DNA from: Novosphingobium sp.
Lineage (GTDB): Bacteria; Pseudomonadota; Alphaproteobacteria; Sphingomonadales; Sphingomonadaceae
NCBI GenBank assembly: GCA_028697875.1
Contig: JAQVEQ010000086.1
Coordinates: 1 to 12,103 of the forward strand
Direction: 5' to 3'
Length of the DNA stretch: 12,103 bases
Shown: in pieces, positions 1 to 7,259 of the stretch
Numbering within the stretch: the first letter of the stretch is position 1
Layout: each line of letters begins with the position of its first letter
Notes under the pieces: generated by a model
Told to the model about the DNA's origin: nothing
Seen by the model: the letters and a program-made list of their open reading frames with translations, nothing else
Databases searched by the model: none
Made by a program: the position numbers and the translations under genes

Positions 1-22
1 GGCGGATGGCGGCGCAGGCGTG

Positions 23-694
23 ATGGGAGGGGACCGGGCGACCGGCCCGTTCCGCACGCCTGCCCGCGTCCGCTGGCTGGCCGCCGGTGGCGCCTTTGCC
101 GTGCATGCGGCGGCGGTGCTGGCGGCCATCGCCGGGGTATGGGAGGAGACGCCGCCCGCCCCGCATCCGGTCCCGGCGCTGGTGACGTTCAGCGTCCCCG
201 CATCCGCCCCGCTGGCACCGCCTACTCCGCCGCCGGCACGCGCGAACGACGAGACGCGGGAACGCCCGCACCTCGCCGCCCGTCCCCCGGTCACGGCGCC
301 GGCCCCCGAGGCAGTGGTGCCCGCGCAGCCGGTGGCCGCGCCCGCCAGACCCGCGGTTGCCTTGCCGCAACGGCTGCCGCTTCCCGTGAAGGTCGAGGTT
401 GTTCCGGCCTCGCCGTCCGTGCAGGACCCGCTGGCCGCCTACAAGGGGGCGTTGTGGCAGCAGATCATGAGCCGCCGCCCGCGCGGCGTGCAGGGCGAAG
501 GATCGGTGCTGCTAAGCTTCCGGCTGGACCGGACAGGCGCGCTGCTGTCCGCCGATGTGGCCCGTTCCTGCGGCAACATGAATCTCGACCGGCTGGCCTT
601 GCGCGCGCTGAGGGGCGCGGCCCCGTTCCCCGCCCCGCCCGCAGGCGTGGCGGACGCGCAGCTCGTCTTTACTCTGCCGATGAATTTCCGCTGA
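23..694 (+). CDS. TonB-family energy transducer protein
   Basis: This is probably the periplasm-spanning energy transducer that links the proton motive force (through ExbB/ExbD) to outer-membrane TonB-dependent receptors. Counting from the ATG at 23, residues 18-39 form one N-terminal membrane segment. It carries a histidine (His28), as TonB anchors characteristically do. Residues 43-135 are a Pro/Ala-rich linker. Residues 136-223 match the TonB C-terminal domain: a Gly-x-Val-x-x-x-Phe-x-Leu-Asp-Arg-x-Gly strand pattern, then an S/C-G...LD..AL.A motif and a Pro-rich PFPAPP stretch. The frame also offers a GTG at 20 and stays open to the left edge, so the start is not certain. ATG 23 is preferred because it overlaps a TGA at 21-23 in another frame, suggesting translational coupling to an upstream gene. 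Exb genes would be the natural neighbours but lie outside the window. The family call is firm; the receptor served is unknown. Confidence 0.85.
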   Translation: MGGDRATGPFRTPARVRWLAAGGAFAVHAAAVLAAIAGVWEETPPAPHPVPALVTFSVPASAPLAPPTPPPARANDETRERPHLAARPPVTAPAPEAVVPAQPVAAPARPAVALPQRLPLPVKVEVVPASPSVQDPLAAYKGALWQQIMSRRPRGVQGEGSVLLSFRLDRTGALLSADVARSCGNMNLDRLALRALRGAAPFPAPPAGVADAQLVFTLPMNFR

Positions 695-702
695 CGTCGC
701 TT

Positions 703-730
703 CCGCCGCCCGGCAGGGATCAGGCGGCGG
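703..730. terminator. Possible bidirectional hairpin between convergent genes
   Basis: CCGCCGCC (703-710) and GGCGGCGG (723-730) are perfect 8-bp inverted arms around a 12-nt loop. The site lies in the 25-bp gap between the tonB-like gene and the convergent VOC gene. The VOC stop codon sits in the loop (720-722). There is no clear T-run on either side, so the call rests on position and stem strength alone. Confidence 0.35.
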
Positions 731-1250
731 CGAAATCGATTTCGTGCACCGGGTTGCTGCCGTCCCATGTCCTGGTGGCGGCCTTGCCCGAAGCGATCAG
801 GTCCCGCGTGCCTTCGCTCTCGATGAATTCGAACAGCACGCCCGGGTCTCCCGGCGCTTCGAAATAGGCGACTCTCGTGCCGGGGTTCGATGCCCGGAAA
901 GCAAGCTGCAAGCCGTCCGTCCCGGCCTTGGCGATGGCGTCGTCGAGATCGTTCACCAGCCAGGCGATATGGTGGACGCCGAGGATCGGCGCGCCATCGG
1001 CCTGGCGATAGGGGGAAGGCGTCCCGTTGGTGGCCTGGATCAGTTCGATCTGGACGTCACCCTGATAGGCGAGCCCGACATCCATCGTCACCGTGCCCGC
1101 CACGCCCTTGTATTCGCCGTCGAGAGCGACGTTGCGGAACACCGTCCACGGGCCGACGCCCATCAGGTCGATCCAGCGGGCGATGCTGGCGTCGAGATCG
1201 CCGACGAGATAGCCGATCTGGTCGATCGGTCCGTATTTGGCCTTGGTCAT
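720..1250 (-). CDS. VOC (glyoxalase/bleomycin-resistance fold) family protein
   Basis: A 176-residue protein of the vicinal oxygen chelate superfamily, closest in style to Glyoxalase_4/methylmalonyl-CoA epimerase-like members. Two beta-alpha-beta-beta-beta modules are visible. The first starts at DQIGYLV (about residues 10-16) and ends at QIELIQ (67-72). The second starts at GVHHIAW (91-97) and ends at LFEFIE (139-144). Likely metal ligands are Glu69, His93 or His94 and Glu141; the usual first histidine position holds Gln11. The frame is open for 25 more codons upstream, but ATG 1250 is chosen because a strong Shine-Dalgarno stretch precedes it and the fold begins a few residues later. It is divergent from the SnoaL-like gene, with 143 bp between them. 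The fold is clear but the substrate is not; this family includes epimerases, ring-cleavage dioxygenases and resistance proteins. Confidence 0.85.
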   Translation of the reverse strand: MTKAKYGPIDQIGYLVGDLDASIARWIDLMGVGPWTVFRNVALDGEYKGVAGTVTMDVGLAYQGDVQIELIQATNGTPSPYRQADGAPILGVHHIAWLVNDLDDAIAKAGTDGLQLAFRASNPGTRVAYFEAPGDPGVLFEFIESEGTRDLIASGKAATRTWDGSNPVHEIDFAAA

Positions 1251-1257
1251 TGCGTTT

Positions 1258-1266
1258 CTCTCCCTC
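1258..1266 (-). promoter_or_regulatory. Ribosome binding site deciding the VOC gene start
   Basis: On the minus strand GAGGGAGAG lies 7 nt upstream of ATG 1250. It selects that codon over an in-frame ATG 25 codons upstream (1325). Confidence 0.6.
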
Positions 1267-1393
1267 GTCCGGGTCCGGCCCGGCAGTGCCCCCCGCTTAT
1301 TCCCGATCGCAGGGGGATGGTGCAAGCCGCCGCTGGCACAATTTCCGGCGATGCCCTAGCCTTGCCGCGATCAATGAGGGGAGCGGACAAGGT

Positions 1394-1873
1394 ATGACTG
1401 TCGAGGAACGGCTGGCGGCGCTGGAAGCGCGAGTGCAGGCGGCGGAGGACGAACTGGCGATTATCCGCCTGCTCAACAGCTACGGCCCGATGGTCGACAG
1501 CGGGGCAAGCGAGGCCGCCGCCGCGTTGTGGGTCGAGGGCGGGATCTACGATTTCACTGGCGGGGCAGTGGCGGTGGCGCCGGACGGTCTGGTCGCGGCT
1601 TACGAAGGGCCGGAACATCAGGGATTGGTCCATGCGGGCTGTTCGCACCTGACGGCGACCCCGCGCATCACGCTGGACGGCGACCGGGCGGAGGCGCTGG
1701 CCTATTCCTATGTCGCGAAACGGCGCGAGGGGGAATGGTTCCTCTATCGCGCCGCGATCAACCACTGGTTGCTGGTGCGGACGGACGCGGGCTGGCGGAT
1801 CGAACGGCGCACGAACCGGCTGCTCGACGGCTCGGAGGAATCCTACGCCTTGTTGCGGCGCGTGCTGGACTGA
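1394..1873 (+). CDS. SnoaL-like (NTF2-fold) domain protein
   Basis: A 159-residue protein resembling the SnoaL_4/NTF2-like group. These small cone-shaped proteins include ring dehydratases, isomerases such as ketosteroid isomerase, polyketide cyclases and ring-hydroxylating dioxygenase small subunits. Residues 3-25 form an amphipathic helix rich in Glu/Ala/Leu, typical of SnoaL_4 N-termini. It is followed by IIRLLNSYGPMVDSG, the VDFTGG-like strand near 52-57, a HAGCSHLTATP segment (80-90), and the strand pair ITLDGDRAEALAYSYV and WLLVRTDAGWRIERRT. The start is ATG 1394, with GAGGGGAG at 1376-1383 upstream; the frame extends much further upstream but without family similarity. Its last 31 bp overlap the 3' end of cofC on the other strand. 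The sequence alone does not say whether it is catalytic or which substrate it binds. Confidence 0.82.
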   Translation: MTVEERLAALEARVQAAEDELAIIRLLNSYGPMVDSGASEAAAALWVEGGIYDFTGGAVAVAPDGLVAAYEGPEHQGLVHAGCSHLTATPRITLDGDRAEALAYSYVAKRREGEWFLYRAAINHWLLVRTDAGWRIERRTNRLLDGSEESYALLRRVLD

Positions 1874-2478
1874 TCCTGTTCCGCCAGGCGTTCGAGCAGG
1901 GTGGAGAGCGGCAGGCCGAGCCGTTCCCAGTCCGCCGGTTCGTCGAGATCGCGGGCCAGCCCTTCGCGCCGGACGAAGGCGGGCGCAAGGCCGCGTGCCT
2001 GTGCTTCCTCCCGGTGGCGGGCGCAGCTGCCCGGGCCGAAGGCGAAGAAGCGGTCCGGCGTACGGAGCAGCAGGGCATTGGTGCCGGCTCCGGCATGGTC
2101 GGAGGCGATGACGACGGGGGCCTGTTCCTCCGCCATCGCCGCGAGGTCGCCGGCTTCCAGCAGGGGCAGGTCGCCGTGCAGCACCAGCAGGGCATCGCCG
2201 GACGGGACCAGCGCGGCGGCTTCGGCCAGCTGGGGATTAAGGCCTTCGCTCGACGCCATCACGGCCCGGTCGGCTCCGGCCTGGCGGGCGGCTTCGGCGA
2301 CTTCCTCGTCCGGCGTGACCACCAGCACGGGCTGTCCGCCCAGCGCGGCCCTGGCCGTGCGCACCGTGCGCGCGAGCATCGCGGCGCTGAGCCGCGCGCG
2401 CGCCTCTTCGCCGAGCACCGTGGCGAGGCGCTGCTTGGAGTGGCGGAACGACTTGGCCGGGATCAGCGTCCAGAGCAT
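1843..2478 (-). CDS. cofC: CofC: 2-phospho-L-lactate (or analogue) guanylyltransferase
   Basis: This enzyme couples GTP to a phosphorylated three-carbon acid, giving the GDP-linked precursor that CofD transfers to FO in coenzyme F420 synthesis. The 211-residue protein has the nucleotidyltransferase layout of the family. It has an N-terminal LIPAKSFRHSKQRLA (residues 5-19) corresponding to the family's IPxKxxxxaKxRLa. It also has a metal-binding HGDLPLL (101-107), a GTNALLL (132-138), an FGPGSCARH (147-155) and a DLDEPADW (178-185). Family substrates differ: 2-phospho-L-lactate in methanogens, phosphoenolpyruvate in mycobacteria (FbiD), and 3-phosphoglycerate in some Burkholderia relatives. 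The sequence does not settle which applies here. It is the last gene of the operon. Its ATG overlaps the 3' end of cofD by 16 bp, and its tail-to-tail overlap with the SnoaL-like gene leaves no room for a conventional terminator. Confidence 0.92.
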   Translation of the reverse strand: MLWTLIPAKSFRHSKQRLATVLGEEARARLSAAMLARTVRTARAALGGQPVLVVTPDEEVAEAARQAGADRAVMASSEGLNPQLAEAAALVPSGDALLVLHGDLPLLEAGDLAAMAEEQAPVVIASDHAGAGTNALLLRTPDRFFAFGPGSCARHREEAQARGLAPAFVRREGLARDLDEPADWERLGLPLSTLLERLAEQDQSSTRRNKA

Positions 2479-3419
2479 CGCAGCCGTTCGGCAAAGGCCA
2501 GCACGCCGCGCGCAAGTGCCTGCTTGCTTTCGAGGCCGGTCATCACTGTCGGCAGGATGTCCACTGCCACGCCTTGTCCCGCCACGGTCCCGGCAAGATC
2601 GCGGTCGGTTTCGTCCAGCACATAGCCGTCGATCAGCCCGGCATAGAATTCCGCCACCGTGCCTGCCGTGACCGGCAGGCCCAGTTCGCCCATCAGCTTG
2701 GCGGTCGGCCCCTTGATTGCCTTGCCGCCGACAATGGGGGAGACGGCGATTACCGGTGCCGGGGTTTCCGCCAGCGCCGCGCGCAGGGCAGGCATGGCCA
2801 GCAGCGGGGCGACGCTGAGCCACGGGTTGGACGGGCAGATCACCACGGCTTCCAGCGCCGGGTCGGCCAGCGCCGCCAATGCCTGCGCACTGGGCCGCGC
2901 CGTGTCCGCCCCTTCGTAGGCGATGGCCCGCACTGCCGGCTCCGTCCGCCGCCCGACGAAATAGCGCTGGAACGGCAGTACGCCCTCGTCCGTGTCGAGC
3001 ACGGTGCGCACCGGATCGTCCGACATCGGCCACAGGGCACAGCCAATGCCCAGCTTGTGCGCCACGTCGGCGGTGATCGCGCTCAGGCCTTCGCCCGCAT
3101 GGAGCCGCCGCGTCCGTTCGACATGCAGGGCAAGGTCGCGGTCGCCGAGGTTGAACCAGTCCTCCCCGCCCAGCTTCCTCAGCTGGTCCATGAAGGCCCA
3201 TGTCTCGCCCGCGAGACCCCAGCCCAGTTCGGCGTTGTTGAGCCCGGCCAGCGTATAAGTGACAGTGTCGACATCGGGCGAAATCGACAGCCCGAGATGT
3301 TCGAAATCGTCGCCGGTGTTGACGAGGATCGCCAGTTCGTCCGGCGCGGCCGCATGGGTCAGCCCGAGCGCCAGCTTGGCGCCGCCGATCCCGCCGCACA
3401 GGGCCAGGACGCGCGTCAC
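2463..3419 (-). CDS. cofD: CofD/FbiA: 2-phospho-L-lactate transferase
   Basis: CofD transfers the phospholactyl (or related) group from the GDP-activated precursor to the FO chromophore, giving F420-0 or its dehydro form. The protein is 318 residues, normal for the family. Its signatures are CGGIGGAKLALGL (8-20), VNTGDDFEHLGLSISPD (33-49), the DVDTVTYTLAG stretch (49-59), GDRDLALH (92-99), HKLGIG (121-126), CPSNPWLSVAPLLA (195-208) and SPIVGGKAIKGPTAKLM (227-243). Together these are diagnostic for CofD. The start is a GTG whose bases overlap the TGA of cofE (GTGA, 3416-3419), so translation is probably coupled. The end overlaps cofC by 16 bp. No defect is visible. The alternative symbol in actinobacteria is fbiA. 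Confidence 0.95.
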   Translation of the reverse strand: MTRVLALCGGIGGAKLALGLTHAAAPDELAILVNTGDDFEHLGLSISPDVDTVTYTLAGLNNAELGWGLAGETWAFMDQLRKLGGEDWFNLGDRDLALHVERTRRLHAGEGLSAITADVAHKLGIGCALWPMSDDPVRTVLDTDEGVLPFQRYFVGRRTEPAVRAIAYEGADTARPSAQALAALADPALEAVVICPSNPWLSVAPLLAMPALRAALAETPAPVIAVSPIVGGKAIKGPTAKLMGELGLPVTAGTVAEFYAGLIDGYVLDETDRDLAGTVAGQGVAVDILPTVMTGLESKQALARGVLAFAERLRCSGR

Positions 3420-4177
3420 CGGAACAGGTCCATGTTGCGCGGGCGCAGCAGGTCGCGGGCCGTGCCGTTGCCGGGCATGTGCAGGCCGCGCACCAGCACC
3501 GCCGGGCAGCGTTCGTCCGCCTGCCCCATGACGAGGGACGCGGCGGCGGCCACTTCGTCCGCCACGCCCAGCTCGCTCGTTTCCAGCGGGCGGCCATGCA
3601 TGTCGGGCTTGCCGCGCAAGTCGAGCAATGCGGGCATTCCGGCCACGCCGATTGCCGTGCCGACCGTGCCCTGCCGCCAGGCGCGCCCGATACTGTCGAG
3701 GATTACCACGCCCGGCGCGACGCCCGTCCGCGCGGCAATGGTCTCGTGCAGGTTGCGCGCGCTGCCATCCGGATCGGTGGGCAGCAGCAGCACGCTCTGC
3801 CCGCCGGGCGACACGTTGGACGCGTCGATCCCGGCATTGGCCAGCACCAGCCCGCGCAGATCCTCGACAATGACGAGGCCGTCGCGACGGCGCAGGATCT
3901 CGTGCGTTTCGCCCAGCAGGACATGGCAGAGGCGCGCGTCCTTGCCGGTCGCGGCGGCCAGTTCTCCGGCTTCGGGGGAAGGGGTGACATCGGCCAGCCG
4001 GACCATGCGCCCTTCGGCCTTGGAGACAATCTTCTGCGCCACGGCGACGATGTCGCCCGCCTGCAACTGCTCGCCCGCCGCGTCCAGTGCATCCAGCAGC
4101 AGTGCGGCAAGGTCGTCCCCCGCCGCGACGTCGCCGATGCTGTCGAGCCCGACAAGCGTCAGGCGGCGCGCGGTCAT
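3416..4177 (-). CDS. cofE: CofE: coenzyme F420-0:L-glutamate ligase, single domain
   Basis: CofE adds gamma-linked glutamates to F420-0 in a GTP-dependent reaction. The 253-residue protein has the family motifs VAQKIVSKAEGR (46-57), GLVLANAGIDASNV (109-122), DSIGRAWRQG (161-170) and AIGVAGMPALLDLRG (175-189). It also has DEVAAAASLVMGQAD (207-221). Asp161 is kept where the family has the metal-binding SDSFGR/SDTFGR motif, although the surrounding residues are Leu, Ser and Ile. The length equals archaeal CofE and only the N-terminal half of actinobacterial FbiB. The FMN-dependent C-terminal domain, which reduces dehydro-F420-0 in mycobacteria, is absent. Its ATG overlaps the npdG stop (ATGA, 4174-4177) and its TGA overlaps the cofD GTG, so it is translationally embedded in the operon. 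Confidence 0.94.
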   Translation of the reverse strand: MTARRLTLVGLDSIGDVAAGDDLAALLLDALDAAGEQLQAGDIVAVAQKIVSKAEGRMVRLADVTPSPEAGELAAATGKDARLCHVLLGETHEILRRRDGLVIVEDLRGLVLANAGIDASNVSPGGQSVLLLPTDPDGSARNLHETIAARTGVAPGVVILDSIGRAWRQGTVGTAIGVAGMPALLDLRGKPDMHGRPLETSELGVADEVAAAASLVMGQADERCPAVLVRGLHMPGNGTARDLLRPRNMDLFR

Positions 4178-4848
4178 GGCTGGCCGGGGATGCCGGTGAT
4201 GCGGATGCCTGCCCCGTCGGCGACCTTGTAGCGCTTGTTGATCGAGATCAGCACCGAGGTCAGCGCTTCCGCCGCCGCCGAGTTGGCGAGCGGCCCGGCA
4301 TGGAGCGCGGTGATGCCGATGGCCCCGGCGAGCTGGACCACGGTTTCGCGCGCATCGACATCGTCGCCGGTGACCAGCACGTCGCAGTTCACTTGCGCGT
4401 CGAGGTCGGCCAGCTGGTGGGCCGAGACGTTCTGGAACGCGGCGACCACGCGCACGCCTGCACCGAGCTTGTGCTGCAGGGCCTCGACCGCCGAACCGCC
4501 TTCCGGCAACTGGACGCGGGCGACCTTGGGCGGTTTGAGCGGCACGGTCACGTCGATCAGGATCTTGCCTTCGAGCTGCGCGCGCACCTCCATGGCCAGG
4601 GCCTGCTGCCCGGCATAGGGTACGGCAAGGACGACGATGTCGCCTGCCGCCGCCGCATCGGCATTGGCCATGCCGCTGACGTTGCCGCCGGTCTTCGTTG
4701 CCATTGCGCTGGCCGCTTGCGCCGCACGGGTTCCGTCGCGCGAACCGATCACTACCGGATAGCCCGCCTTGGCCCAGCGGGCGGCCAGCCCCGCACCTTC
4801 GTGGCCGGTGCCGCCCAGTACCGCGATTGTCGCCTTGTCTTCATCCAT
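4174..4848 (-). CDS. npdG: NADPH-dependent F420 reductase (F420H2:NADP+ oxidoreductase)
   Basis: This soluble dehydrogenase moves hydride between NADP(H) and coenzyme F420; in aerobic bacteria it usually supplies F420H2. Counted from ATG 4848, the 224-residue protein opens with a Rossmann fold: IAVLGGTGHEGAGLAARWA (8-26), then VVIGSRD (32-38), where Ser-Arg is the usual NADPH 2'-phosphate contact. VVLAVPY and the C-terminal GPLANSAAAEALTSVLISIN and YKVADGAGIRITG segments match the Fno/NpdG family. A TTG at 4857 would add three residues and sits closer to a GAGGAA sequence. ATG 4848, overlapping the fbiC stop by 8 bp, is preferred, but the choice is not certain. Within the operon it reduces the cofactor made by its neighbours. 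No glucose-6-phosphate dehydrogenase (Fgd) homologue lies in the window. Confidence 0.93.
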   Translation of the reverse strand: MDEDKATIAVLGGTGHEGAGLAARWAKAGYPVVIGSRDGTRAAQAASAMATKTGGNVSGMANADAAAAGDIVVLAVPYAGQQALAMEVRAQLEGKILIDVTVPLKPPKVARVQLPEGGSAVEALQHKLGAGVRVVAAFQNVSAHQLADLDAQVNCDVLVTGDDVDARETVVQLAGAIGITALHAGPLANSAAAEALTSVLISINKRYKVADGAGIRITGIPGQP

Positions 4849-7252
4849 GGCCGGCAAGCATTCCTTCCTCGTTGTGCCTTACGTCGCGCCGCTTCTTCGG
4901 CGCGGTCTGTTCCTTGGGGGCGAGGGGGCGGGCATCGCGCCCCGCCGCGATCCGTTCCGCGCCCACCGCGCCATAGAGCGTGGTGCGCTGGGCGGGAACC
5001 CTGCCGGCCTCGCGGATCACCCGTTCCATCTGTTCGGGCGGCCATTCCTGACCGTGAGAGGCGCCTGCCGCGCGCGAGATGCTTTCGTCCATCAGCGTGC
5101 CGCCAAGATCGTTGGCCCCGGCCGCCAGCGCGGCGCGTACGCCGTCTTCGCCCATCTTGACCCACGAGACCTGGATATTGGGGATCAGCGGATGGAGCAC
5201 GAGCCGAGCCACGGCATGCATCAGCACCGCTTCGCGGAAGGTCGGGCCGGGGCGGGCCTGCCCCTTGAGATAGATCGGCGCTTCCATCGCGACGAACGGC
5301 AGGGGGACGAACTCCGTGAAGCCGCCGGTCCGTTCCTGCAAGGCGCGAATGGCGAGCAGGTGGCGCGCCTGGTGTCCGGCCCGCTCGATATGGCCGTACA
5401 TGATCGTGGCGGTGGTCCTGAGGCCCACCCCGTGCGCGGCTGCGATCACTTCGAGCCATTCGCCGGTTGTCAGCTTTTCCGGGCAGAGCGTCTCGCGCAC
5501 GTCATCGCACAGGATTTCCGCCGCCGTGCCCGGCAGGCTGCCGAGCCCGGCATCGCGCAGCATGGCGAGGAAATCCGGAATGTTCACGCCCAGCGATTGC
5601 GCGCCGTGGCGCACTTCCAGCGGGGAGAAGGCGTGGACATGGATGTCGGGCGCACCCGCTTTGGCCGCCGCCAGCAGGTCGAGGTAGGTCTGCCCGGTGT
5701 AATGCGGATGAATGCCGCCCTGCATGCACACTTCCGTCGCGCCGCGTGCCCACGCCTCGGCCGTGCGGCGGGTTACTTCGGCAAGATCGAGATCGTAGGC
5801 GGGGCCGCGTAGTCCCTCCGCCAGCTTGCCCTTGGAAAAGGCGCAGAAAGCGCAGCGGTGGAAGCAGATATTGGTGTAGTTGACGTTGCGGTTGACGACG
5901 AAGCGCACCGTCTCGCCCGCCGTTTCCCGCCGCAGCCGGTCGGCGGCCGTGCAGACTGCCGCAAAGTCGGGCCCGCGCGCTTCGAGCAGGGCGGTGACGG
6001 CCCGTTCGTCCAATGCCTCGCCGCGCTTGATCTTTCCCAGCGCTCCAGCCACGCGCGGGTCGCGCACCGTGCCATCGCTCGCAGGCATGGCGGGTGCGGG
6101 ATCGGCCCCGCCCACGCGCCAGCCGTCGGTGCGGGGCAGGCCCTGCGTGTCGATGGCCTCGCGCAAGGGCCGGTGGAGGCCCCCATCCTGCCAGCGATCG
6201 AGGTCGAGCACGTAGGGCGGGTGCGCGGCCAGCCGTTCATGGAGGATCCCGCCATGACGCGCGGTTTCCTCCGCCAGCCGGGCGAGGGCGGGCCATGGCG
6301 CTTCCGGGTTCACGTGGTCGGGCGTGACCGGGGAAACGCCGCCCCAGTCGTTGATCCCCGCGCGCAGCAGTTCGCCGAAGCCGCTGCCGGCAAGGTTCGG
6401 CGGGGCCTGGATCGTCATCTCCGGCCCGAAGCACAGGCGCGCCACGGCAATGGTCCAGAGCAATTCCTCGCGGTCCGGTTCGTCGGAGAAGGCCATGCGG
6501 GTATCCGCCTTGGCGCGGAAGTTCTGGACGATCACTTCCTGGATATGTCCGTACCGCTCGTGCAGTTCGCGCAGGGCGAGGAGGGCGTCGATCCGTTCCG
6601 CGCGGCTTTCCCCGATGCCGATCAGTATCCCGCTGGTGAACGGCACCCGTTCCTCGCCCGCCAGCCGGATCGTCTCCAGCCGGGCGGCGGGCTGCTTGTC
6701 GGGCGAGCCGAAGTGCGGCCCGCCGCGTTCGCACAAGTGCGGCGCCGTGCTTTCCAGCATCAGCCCTTGCGAGATCGTGACCTCGCGCAGCACGGCCAGG
6801 TCCCCGTGCGTCATCACGCCGGGGTTGGCATGGGGGAAGAGCGCGGTTTCCTCCAGCACCAGGCGGCACATGGCGGCGAGGTATTCGATGGTGCTGGCAT
6901 AGCCGAGATCGGCCAGTTCCTCGCGCGCGGCGCGGTAGCGCAGCTCCGGCTTGTCGCCGAGCGTGAACAGTGCCTCGCGGCAGCCTGCCGCTTCGCCTGC
7001 GCGGGCCACGTCCAGCACTTCTTCGGGCGTGAGGTAGCAGCGTTCCCCTTTCCGGGGCGGGCGGGCGAAAGTGCAGTAGGAACAGACGTCGCGGCACAGC
7101 CGGGTCAGCGGAATGAACACCTTGCGCGAATAGGTGACGAGCGCGCCGTGTCCGGCGTCCCGCACACCCGCGGCGCGCGCCATCAGCGCAGCGAGCGGTT
7201 CGTCCGCCGCGATGCGCCGCAGCTCGGCTTCGTTCATTCCGCCATCGGTCAT
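4841..7252 (-). CDS. fbiC: FbiC: bifunctional FO synthase (CofG-CofH fusion)
   Basis: FbiC makes FO (7,8-didemethyl-8-hydroxy-5-deazariboflavin) from tyrosine and 5-amino-6-ribitylaminouracil, by two radical SAM reactions in one chain. The CofG half comes first, with the cluster motif CRDVCSYC (Cys53, Cys57, Cys60), then GESRAERIDAL and FRAKADTRM. The CofH half carries CFHRCAFC (Cys463, Cys467, Cys470), followed by MQGGIHPHYTG (510-520) and HVHAFSPLEV (538-547). After these come ATIMYGHIE (615-623), FVPLPFV (648-654) and GANDLGGTLMDESIS (712-726). Both CX3CX2C clusters are intact. At 803 residues it is slightly shorter than typical mycobacterial FbiC. The last 30 residues are charged and non-conserved. 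ATG 7252, 7 nt after the LLM stop, is used; ATG 7237 is an alternative. Neither has a strong Shine-Dalgarno sequence, suggesting translational coupling. Confidence 0.96.
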   Translation of the reverse strand: MTDGGMNEAELRRIAADEPLAALMARAAGVRDAGHGALVTYSRKVFIPLTRLCRDVCSYCTFARPPRKGERCYLTPEEVLDVARAGEAAGCREALFTLGDKPELRYRAAREELADLGYASTIEYLAAMCRLVLEETALFPHANPGVMTHGDLAVLREVTISQGLMLESTAPHLCERGGPHFGSPDKQPAARLETIRLAGEERVPFTSGILIGIGESRAERIDALLALRELHERYGHIQEVIVQNFRAKADTRMAFSDEPDREELLWTIAVARLCFGPEMTIQAPPNLAGSGFGELLRAGINDWGGVSPVTPDHVNPEAPWPALARLAEETARHGGILHERLAAHPPYVLDLDRWQDGGLHRPLREAIDTQGLPRTDGWRVGGADPAPAMPASDGTVRDPRVAGALGKIKRGEALDERAVTALLEARGPDFAAVCTAADRLRRETAGETVRFVVNRNVNYTNICFHRCAFCAFSKGKLAEGLRGPAYDLDLAEVTRRTAEAWARGATEVCMQGGIHPHYTGQTYLDLLAAAKAGAPDIHVHAFSPLEVRHGAQSLGVNIPDFLAMLRDAGLGSLPGTAAEILCDDVRETLCPEKLTTGEWLEVIAAAHGVGLRTTATIMYGHIERAGHQARHLLAIRALQERTGGFTEFVPLPFVAMEAPIYLKGQARPGPTFREAVLMHAVARLVLHPLIPNIQVSWVKMGEDGVRAALAAGANDLGGTLMDESISRAAGASHGQEWPPEQMERVIREAGRVPAQRTTLYGAVGAERIAAGRDARPLAPKEQTAPKKRRDVRHNEEGMLAGHG

Positions 7253-7259
7253 GCCAGTG

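Noticed and set aside
1..23. Possible end of an upstream gene (TGA at 21-23, preceded by Arg-Met-Ala-Ala-Gln-Ala)
   Set aside because: Only six codons are visible, too few to identify. It was used only as support for coupling to the tonB-like start.
1296..1325. TTGCAC-N18-AATAAG on the minus strand as a VOC gene promoter
   Set aside because: Both boxes are weak matches and the spacer is long; position alone is not enough to call it.
2479..3597. Long upstream extension of the cofC frame across cofD
   Set aside because: CofC homology begins exactly at ATG 2478, and the upstream part is a shadow of the clearly real cofD.
4849..4857. TTG start for npdG adding three residues
   Set aside because: ATG 4848 is the more usual codon and leaves the Rossmann fold intact. 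The TTG is kept as an alternative because GAGGAA lies close upstream of it.
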